Shown here piece by piece: positions 37,535 to 48,200 of a stretch of 64,000 nucleotides of DNA. The notes beneath the pieces are model-generated. The model made no database searches, had not been told where the DNA came from, and worked only from the letters and a program-made list of their open reading frames with translations. Position numbers and translations under genes: made by a program. The stretch lies in the NCBI GenBank assembly GCA_016806645.1, contig JACSYO010001972.1:913501-977500 (forward strand), in the 5' to 3' direction. Source of the DNA: Ophiodon elongatus (taxonomy: Eukaryota > Chordata > Actinopteri > Perciformes > Hexagrammidae). Positions within the stretch are counted from its first letter, which is position 1; every line of letters begins with the position of its first letter.

Positions 37535-40358
37535 TGTCTGTGTGGGAGGGGGAGCAGTTGTCTGTGTCACATAGAATGGGTGTCTATGGCTGTGTCTCCT
37601 GTCCTCCCTGGGGGTGAGGCTTTACTCTTGGGTTGCGTGGCGCATGTTTCACTTTTGTGTTGCCATGAAATGGGGGCAAGTTAATCTCCTCGGGTCTGTC
37701 ACGCAAGATACTGCGGCTCGCTGGTTAGCCAGGAAGAGTCTCTCTCTCTCTCCGTGAGCCTGGGCCTCCCCAGGCCCCCCTTTTGTCTGTTCCACCTTGC
37801 TCTCTCTCCTACGCACTCTCTCTTTCGCTTTATTCTTTCAAAGAACAGTGGTGGATCTGCCTTGGCTACAATACCATGTAAATAATATGTGTATCTTCTC
37901 CTGTCGGCTGTTAACTGTGAAGCAGAAAATATATGTAAATGGCAAAACTTCCAGTCCTCGCCCGTCTCAGAAGGCGGTGCACACATGAACTAAACCCGTA
38001 TTGTGTCTCTGTTTGCCCCCCGCCTGCTGTGTCTGTCCCGATTGTGCCAGACCTGGGCTCGCCCAAGGGCATCCGCTTCTCCGACGTCAGCGACACGTCC
38101 GCCACCGTTCACTGGGTGGTTCCAAAGGCCCGGGTGGACAGCAACAGGGTCACTTATGTGCCTGCTCATGGAGGTCAGTGTGCTTATGTTTGAATCACGA
38201 CTTATTCACGACTGACAACTGGCCACTTATTGCAGCACTGTCACGAAAACTAAAAGTTGAAACTAAACCGTAAAGAAGAGTGAAGAAAGAAAGCCCTTAC
38301 AACATAAAGATTTAGCCTTGAGCGCTAACAGTTTGACCATCAGAACCTCCTTCCAACCAGAGAAGTATATCCCAGGTCACGAGTGCCTTTATAGCCTGGA
38401 TGGACATTCTCACTGCTGACCTATCAATCCGTTTAATCCTCCATCATCTGCTGGGAGAGCTCTTTTCTTCAATGATAGACTACTTCTGCCCCCTAGTGAC
38501 TACTTATAGGTACTTCTACCAAAGGAGGGAGGGAGTGGTCCAGAGAAAATGGAAATAATCATAAAAAAATCATAAAAAATATCTATAATCTATAATATAA
38601 TCTTCTTTTTTTAACTTTGATGGGGGACAAGTAAAGTTTATCAGAACCATTACAATTTGATTGCTGCACGTTAAGACCCGTCAGATCCAGCAACCACTGT
38701 AATGAAAATGTAATGTTTTAAGATTTGAATTTGCACCCATGACTAAGAAGATTAGATTAATAGATACATAAATGTCAAGTTCCCTCATATATTGCCAGGT
38801 AACAAAGAGAGAGATGTGACGCAAAAATGAATTTTTTAAATGCCGACGTCCCTCTCTGAAGCTACTCGTCATCATAATGAAAGTAAACTGTTCCATAAAA
38901 AGGCAGATGAGTTTGTCCTTTCAGTTATTAACACATGTTTGTTACACAACAAATAATCATTAACGATGATATCAAATCTGTATTTAATTCAATAAGTTAA
39001 TTCCTTGATATTTCACTTTCAGATTAGAAAGCTATAAATAGCTTAGTTGATTCTACATTTGAGATGCTTCCAGATGAAGTCCCTTAACTTCTGAACCAAT
39101 GTGATCAACATATCTGCTCTGTGGGTTTTAAGAAACCCTGCTTGGTGGATCTCAGAACCCCGATTGGCCTTCAGGCAATACTTCACCCACAAAATCCCCA
39201 TTTGCTTACCAGTAACTCACCATGTGTTACCTCGAAAAGAAAACTTTTCTCGTATGCTTCCATGTTGAACAAAGAATCAGTAAACGGAGAAAAGGTCTCG
39301 ATGAACTGAAGTCAACGGGCGCTGGCGTTTTGCAAGGTTTTACTGGAGATGCATGCGTTTGTGAAGAAGTCAGCCAATGACTGGATAAATGGCACCTGGA
39401 TTATACAACGCAAGATGTGTGAGAGTTTGTCAACGGATGTCTTGACTCAGTTTTGCTTTTGTTAAACGTGGCGCCCATTTACTTTCATTCATCAGGACGT
39501 TTCACTTTTTTTCTGATTCTCTGTTTGCTATGGAGGAATGTTAGGAAAACAACGTTTCAATTCAAGGTAAATGCTATACAGATAGTCATTTTGGGGTTGA
39601 AGTATTCCTTTAAAACAACTGTAAAATACAAACAAAATGGCTAAAATGTCTCACCGTTTGAGTAAAAACAACACATGTGTATGGGTAAGACAAAAATGCT
39701 TAAAACAACTATTAATAATAAAATCCATTATAATGTTTACATTTTATATTGTCTCATTTGACTGTAAAGGACTATACACTTTTTGTTTCCACTCCCAGGT
39801 AATGCTAAGACGCTGACGGTGGACGGCTCTGAGTCTCAGACTGTGCTGCCCAACCTGACCCCCGGGGTCACCTATGAGGTCACCGTCGTCGCTGTCAAGG
39901 GTCAAAGGGAGAGTGAGCCTGGATCCGACAGCGTCACCACAGGTAAGACTTATATGGACACACACATTCATTATCTTAATGCTAGATATTAAAAAAAGCA
40001 TATTTGCCTGTATTTGTCAGTTTTGTGATCCTGTAATAATTTGCTTGTATCGCTACTGTTAAAGGGAAGACACTACAGGTGAATAGGGTAAATACTTTAA
40101 CTAACATATATCACCAGAAAACTTACCCAGTTGATAACTTACATTAAGACAAATATTTTTTGTATTACAAGTTTTCTGAAATGAAGCATTATCATATTAA
40201 ATCTGTGCTAAATTTGCATACATTTCCAGAACATAATTCTGAACATTTGATAAAGCCAGGTTCAAAATTCTTGTTTCCTTTTGTTGAGTCAAAGGTTTTT
40301 AGAGAGGGAATTTTTAGATATCTATTTGTTTCACAAATATTAGAGAGATATTTCAGAG

Positions 40359-40391
<33 letters not shown>

Positions 40392-43300
40392 TCACAGCCC
40401 TGGATAAGCCCCGTGGTCTGACTGCAATCAACATCACAGACACCGAAGCTCTGCTGCTCTGGCAGCCCGCCATCGCTACCGTAGACGGCTACGTCATCAC
40501 CTACAGTGCAGACTTAGGTATCTAGTGTACATATGCATGTACAAAACTTATAATACATATAGATATATGAATAATCACACATGCTCTACATAATAAAAAA
40601 ATATTTTATTACAAAAAGCATTGCTTTTACTTGACACAATTGGTTCCATTGTTGAATCATGATTGAGGTGCTGAACTGATGATCCTCAGGGAGGCATTTT
40701 GATCATATCTGAATGAGACAACATGACCAATATCCCAATTTTCACTTTGAAATAAAAGAGTTGTATCAGTCAGGAACAAGTCTGCTTCCTCTTTTACATT
40801 CAGCGTCTTACCTAGCATGTTCATCCTTGACGTGCTACTTTAAGGCCTGCCTGTTTGTGTCCTTCCAGTGGCCCCAGTGATGGAACGTGTGTCTGGAAAC
40901 GTGGTGGATTTTGACATGAGCTCTCTGACGCCGGCGACACACTACACTGTGAAGGTGTACGCGGTGAGGGACTTGGCCAAGAGTGCGGCCACTACGACCG
41001 AGTTTACCACTGGTGAGCATTCCTGCCTCCTCAAAGCTGATCGGAGCTTTACAAATGAAAACTAAACAGCAAACGGCCGTTTGCCAAGTACAGTCAAAGT
41101 AGCCGCCATGCAGTCAAGTGGACTTTTAATTGTAGCTACAAACTATATTTTAAACTGAAAAAAGTGCATGATGAGTGACAACCAAGAAGAGGAATTCATT
41201 CATGCTGTTGATAGAAGTCAACGTTGATGTTTTTGTCATGTAAGTTGTGTACTTCATTGACGTGTTTATTTGAACCCAAACACCAATCTTTTCCCAAACC
41301 TAAGTAGGTTTGCTCCCTTAACCTAAATAAGTATTTTACAATCTATTCCTAAACCTAATTAAGTAGTTTTGGTGCCTAAACCTATGTTGTTTCCTGTGAA
41401 GACGGACGTTTATTTGACACGTGATGCTGACTTTTGAAGGAAAACGCACAAAAGATGATGAGTAACTTTTCGTAGGATATCATATCAAACGTTGGTCTCT
41501 TCACACTATGCCAACTCATCACCAACTCATCACCAAAACCTTGACCGTGACTTGACCCTGATCCCCTTCCTGTCAAAAGGACTGGAGAGAGTCGTTGCCA
41601 ATCGGATCCAATCCCACTGTGACATCCTTTTTCGGTCTGGTTTCCGCACAAACATAGCACTGAGACTGTTCTCATCATCGTCACAAAATAGTGACTGTTA
41701 TCTTTGGACTCTGGTTTCATCAACATCCTCATCCTTCTTGACCTCAGCGCTGCTTTTGACACCATTAACCATTCCATACTAATTACAAGCGTCAAATCCA
41801 CCCTTTGTATTGCTGGCATTGCCCTCTCCTTGTTCTAGTCTTACCTCTCAGACTGACATCAATTAATCTCAATCAACTACTGCAAATCAACCATAGTTCC
41901 TGTCACCCATAGTGTCCCCAAGGGTTCCGTGCTAGGCCCCCTTCTCTTTATCCTCTACATTCTACAACTTGGATATATCTTATCCAACTGGCCTCCAGTT
42001 TCACTGTTATGCTGACGATACTCAACTCTACCTCTTATACTGCTGCCTCTCACTCCACCCTCACCACTTCCCTAATGGACATTAAAAGGGATAGTTTGGG
42101 TCTTTTGAAGTGTGGTTGTATGAGGAACTAATCCATAGTCAGTCTATTACCTATAGTAGACTCAAGCAGACATGTGCACCGGCACAGCAGCAAAGCAATG
42201 TACTGCTGATGTCAGCCAATCGCATTTTATGATCTAAAAAAAAAAATCAATATCAGTTTTAGTGTATGCTACATTTAGAATATTAGACAGCTATACGGTC
42301 TATGTTTCCGCCGGGAACTGAGGCCGTTATCTATGCTCAAAAGCCACCAGACACTTTGGTGAATACAAACTAAACAAAGTCACACAATAACACAAGAAAA
42401 CGAACAAACTTATCCATCAAGGCAGCGGTAGACCAGCAACCTCTGTGTACTGCGAGGTAAAATCATTGTTTTTTAATGGAGTTTCAATTGAAAATAGTCT
42501 AAATAAAGCGTACAGTGAAACTGATATTGCTTTTTTTAAGTCGGTCTTTGTGGCTGAAATATGTTTTGCTAACGACCCCGTCCACAGCAGTACTTTGCGT
42601 TGCTGCAGTAACGGTACTCATGTCTGCTTCTTCAAACTGAAGGGCGTGTCGACCTCTGTCTACTGTAGGTAATACACTGATTATGGATAAATACCGCATA
42701 TATCCACACTTCAAAACACCCCAGCTATCCCTTTGAAACAGGGACGCAAAGAAACTTTCTAAAACGCTGCAGTCTAAAATCCTAATCATCGGCCTTCACT
42801 CTCTAACCCGCCCAACTCAGGAGTCCACACTTGATATCGATGGCTTAATCGTCACCCCTTCCTCCACGCTGGTCTAACGTTGCCTCGATTGTTTAGTTTG
42901 TTTGTGTTCACATATGTGAATGAAAGATTGGTTACAACATGAATTACATCACAAAAAGGGGCTGTAAGAGCTAACTCAAACAGACAGAAAAATTTATATC
43001 GTAAAAAGAATGAAATTATTTAAACGGCTGTTGTGTTATTAGACGTGGACGCCCCTCAGGACCTGGCAGCTAGTAACATCCAGACAGAGAACGGCATGCT
43101 GACCTGGAAGCCACCTCGCGCTGACATCACCGGGTACATCCTCAGCTTCGAGGCTACAGACGGCACCATCCGTGTGAGTAGAGACGCCAGAACTCCACAG
43201 ATTCAGGAGTACAGACAATGTATAAAATGTGTTTCTGAATAAAATGTCTGAACGTGCTTCTCTTTCAGGAGGTGGTCCTGAGTCCCAATGCTGTCTCCTA

Positions 43301-45194
43301 TAACATGGCTCAGCTCAGCGCCTCCACAGAGTATTCAGTCAAGCTGCAGGCCATTGCTGGTCCAAAGAGAAGCAGAGTCATCACTACTGTCTTCACCACC
43401 AGTGAGTGGACACTTTTCAGCTGTGTGGTCTGTGTGTCCTTTACAAGATATGGGTTGATACCATTTGTCTATATCTTTACAAGATATGGGTTGATACCAT
43501 TTGTTACACAAATTTGCTGCTAAATTTATAAAAATGTTTACCACTCGAGAATTGATAAAAATTATAATAAATCCCTCCAAAACACCACATAAAGACACCA
43601 AGACCTTAACGAACACCATGAAAAGAAATCCATTCTGTGATTTGGTATAGTCTTTTTCGTCAGTTAAATGTTGAGCACTTCTATTCTGGAAAACCCCCTT
43701 TCTGTCAATATACCTAAAGGAGCCATACATCCTCTGAATGCCCCAGGTCTCTTTGTTTGTGGCTGTAAAGTTCCATGAGACTGTGATTATCCTTGAGGTC
43801 ACACAGGACATTCTATACAGTGAAGTTTCAAGTTTAAAAAAATGCTCTTACTGTTTGAAATGACAACTATGGGGACTAACGTCATCACACATGAATACTA
43901 TTGGGCTCAATGCATCCACAAGAGTCTCAACTTTTTGTATTTCCAAGACTGATGAGGGACGCCAGCACGCAGAAAATATTCAAAAACACTATTTTCTAGA
44001 ATTGGCAAAAAATGCCCCAAACTGCATGGGATTAGCATAAAGTGGGCATGTGTGTAAAGGGAAGGCTTATGGGTACCATGGAACCCATTTCCATTCACAT
44101 ATCTTGAGGTGAGCGGTCAAGGGACCCCTTTGAAGATCTCCATACCAATTTTTCTTTAGAGTTCGTCATTTAACCTCCTTCCCGATAAGCTAGCATGACG
44201 TGCTACCAATGGATTCTAGGGTCGTCTAGTTTCACATGATACCAATATCTTACGGTTTCATTCCCAGCAGCTTTAAAACGGACCTCGCTACAGCCGCAGC
44301 AGATAAGTGGCATTTGTCTGACTTTGGTTTCAAAGACTAGACATATATCAGCAGTATGACGTCCCGTCCACTACGCCTGGTTCCAGATTGTGTCTAGTCC
44401 ACTGATTTTTCAATCGTATCCCGTGTTTTGTACGTTTGTGTTCATAGCCGGCGTGCTGTACCGATTCCCCCGGGACTGCTCCCAGGCCCTGCTGAACGGC
44501 GACACCACGTCAGACCTGTACACCATCTATCTGGGTGGAGATGAGAGCCAGCCGATCCAGGTCTACTGCGACATGAGCATCGATGGAGGCGGATGGATCG
44601 TAAGTCATCGCTTATCAAGGATACATATGCCCAATATAATGTAGATGTTTAAAGCTGCGCTAATCAATATTTTTTTCTTATCAATCGCACAAATCCTCAA
44701 CTAATTCGCATTTTGTTTTAAAAAACCCTCATATAAAAGTGTTTATTGTCAGATATTTCGCGTACAACTCTTTAACAGTGGGAATGTCTGGTGACCTGTT
44801 GTCTTTCTCTGTCAGGTTTTCCTCAGACGTCAGAGTGGTAGACTGGAGTTTTTCCGCAACTGGAAGAATTACACAGGCGGCTTCGGTGACATGAACGATG
44901 AATTCTGGCTGGGTAATCAAATTTAAATAAATAAAAAAAGAATTAGAGCACAACACAGTATTCCACAACACAAGGATATGGTGATATAATCAATATGTTT
45001 TGCTAGTAATTAAGGTGATTTATCCAAAATGAAGAGCATCCAGTGTTTCAGTGTCATCCATATTGTGTGGTTATATATTCATTGCATTCCGTGGATTGAT
45101 TTTGAGCGGACTCTTTAGAAGTCCTGCATTAATTATTTTAATTATACTAATTATCTCCACCAGGTGTTAGCCTCTGGGGAGATCATGTGTTCGG

Positions 45195-45225
<31 letters not shown>

Positions 45226-48200
45226 ATTGTGTCTGTGTCTGTCCACTGCTAATTTTGCATAATGCTAGACCCATTACATTTTTTTGTGCTCATTTGCGGT
45301 GATTCACACTTTTTTTATACGTCATCGGCTGCTAACTCGTCACTACGCCTAACCCACCAGGAGGGGCTGCAAGCGATGAACAACTGCTTCAGTATCAAAA
45401 AGCATTTCTGATAATCAGCTAAGCTAAATATTAGCCTTAGCCATACCTGATGGGTAATGATCTACTAAAGTAAGCCACGATCCGAGATGAATAAATATCC
45501 GTTTTTGTTATCTCCACCACCATCTCGACTGTAAGGGAGTTGGGAGGGACAACTGAGTGGGATTCAAGTCTTCTTTGTTTGAGAGGGGAGAGGGAGACAC
45601 GCCTGATGGAGATCGGAACTCTACTGAGTGCACTCCGAAGCTAGAATCCAACTAGAGTTATCGCCCTTCAGATATTATTTAACCCTATTTAATATATATA
45701 TATATTTTGACTTAAACTGTATTATCTTATCATAACATCTTATCAAAGCCATCACTGAATTATCATTACTGCTGTCTGTCCGTCTTATATACGATCTCTC
45801 TCACTCAGGTCTTTCCAACCTGCATAAGATCACAGCTGGAGGTCAGTACGAGCTGCGAGTGGACCTGAGAGATAAGGGAGAAACAGCCTACGCTCAGTAC
45901 GACAAGTTCTCCGTCTCTGAACCTCGGACCCGCTACAAGGTCCACGTAGGAGGATACAGTGGAACAGCAGGTAAAGTGTCTGGTTACTCTCTGACTTCCC
46001 TGTTGTATCTGTGGCACTCTGCTCCAAACCCACCGGTTCCTACTGAAGGCACATAAACAGCATCGTGTCATGTATTTTTGTGTTTTTAAAGAAGTTCATT
46101 AGTTTCCCTTAAAAAGCTGAGCATTGTGTTTTGTTATATTACAGTTATAAGTGCATTGGTCAGGGACTATTTTTAGCAGCAGATTAATCCACATTTCGTG
46201 CTCTAGTGAGTGTTTAGAGCAGCAGGGTGGTGTATGAGGGATTGAGTCAATAACAAACTACAGTGTGTGTACATGGTAATGAAGTAACATGTCAACCAGG
46301 GCAGCAGTGAGGCTCATTCACGTGTTTCTATGATTTTTTGACAACAATTGAGCTCTATGGCACACAGGAAGAAGATATATCAGGCTTTGATCCACACATG
46401 GTACCTGTAATGAGAAAATAAGAAAAATATAGAATATCATATTTAACTTTTATTAACACAATCAACAATTATTAATTTTATTAATAATAAAAAAGACGGT
46501 TTTCATTAAAAGGATACGAGCATGCATTTCACAATGAGACTAAATCCCTCAATCTGAAACCACATATTTTAAAGGAGCATGTCCGCCATGTTGCGCCACC
46601 ATGTTTCTACAGTAGCCCAGAACGGACAAACCAAACACTGGCTCTATAGAGGGCGTTTCATGTTTTTACGTTACCTAAGGGCCACCTTACTTCTCCGGCA
46701 TGTTTAGAAAGGGAGGAATGAGCGGAGGGGTGTTCAGTTGGTTGCAATCTGCATCCACACCACTACATCTTATACACTGTTCCTTTATTAAAATATGATT
46801 TTACTCTTCCAATTATTTCTGTAGTTAAGGCTGTTATGCTGTTACGTACTGTTAGTGAACTATTTTTTGTTGTTAGTATGTTATGTATATTAGTTTTGTC
46901 TGGTTACAGGCTCCCTCAAGTTGACCGCCTTCTACCTTGTAATATGTCTGGGTTCATGAGTGTAATTAGATGCAATGATGCAATGTGTGTTTGAAATCAG
47001 AAAATGAAAATTTAAGCCAAAGTATATATATGTAGTATACTGTTGTCTTACTTAATAGATAATTTTAATATGATTTATTTCCTGAAGAGATGGGGTTCTT
47101 CCAATTTAGTCCATTTTTATATAATTTGTATCAAATTTACTTTGAATTTCTTATTATTTAGATTTAATACATTTAAGGGGGAACACTTAACTGTTTATAA
47201 AAAGTGGACGTAGTCACTTGACATTCCCCATTGGTTTATGGACTAGAGTTTTATAGCCTGGAGTTTGGCATTTTGGCCGTCACCATCTACAACTTTACAC
47301 TGTTTATTGAGGTAATAAATCAAGTGAGAAGTAGAGTCATTTTCTCATAGACTTCTACACAATCTGACTTCTTTTGCAACCAGAGGAGTCGCCCCCTGAT
47401 GGCCATTAGATAGAATGCAGGTTTAAGGCACTTTTACATTGGCTTCACTATCTTGGTCTTGGTACCATTTTCTAAAGGTTGTCATTTTAAAAATTATATT
47501 CTGTATTTTATTAATTATTTTCATCATACTATTCATTAAAGCTTTTCTCATTACACTTTCTCATTTGTCATGAAACAAAAAAATCTAACATAATAAAATC
47601 TGAAATAAAAAACGTAATCCAACACAATAGAGAAGAATACCATACTGTATGTTTGTGTGCATGTAGTGGCCAGGTAGTGCACAGTTTGGCTCTGCAGTGT
47701 TATTACAGTGTCCATTTACTACATAAATGTAACTGAACAACTCTGTTGTGTATCTTTGTAGGTGACTCTATGACCTACCACCATGGTCGTCCGTTCTCCA
47801 CATACGACCATGACAACGACATCGCTGTCACCAACTGTGCCCTGTCCTATAAGGGAGCCTTCTGGTATAAGAACTGCCACCGTGTCAACCTCATGGGACG
47901 ATATGGAGATAACAGTCACAGCAAGGTACAGTATGTCGGCAGTGCAGTTACTGTCCTTAATTGGAAAGCGCTTCAAGGATTAGGCTCCCTGAGGGGCTTC
48001 TTGGGTTCACTGAGAGTCCTTGATAGAGTTCCATTAGTTTTTTGAGATGAAAGTATTCCAGGATTTCTAACGAGGGTTCAACTGAATTTGAAGGGGTTTC
48101 CAGGGGTCCTTAGGAGGGTTTTACTAGTCTTTGAATAGGCTCTCAGAGTCCTTCACAGGGTTTAGAGAGTCTTTGATGTTTGAGTTTCATTAGTCCTTGA

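Larger units (their letters stand above)
41013..43042 (+). other. tnc intron, 2.0 kb, built largely of repeats
   Basis: Contains repeat-family sequence at about 41214-41450, an L2-type LINE fragment, and a MITE inserted into it. No exon recognised. Confidence 0.8.
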
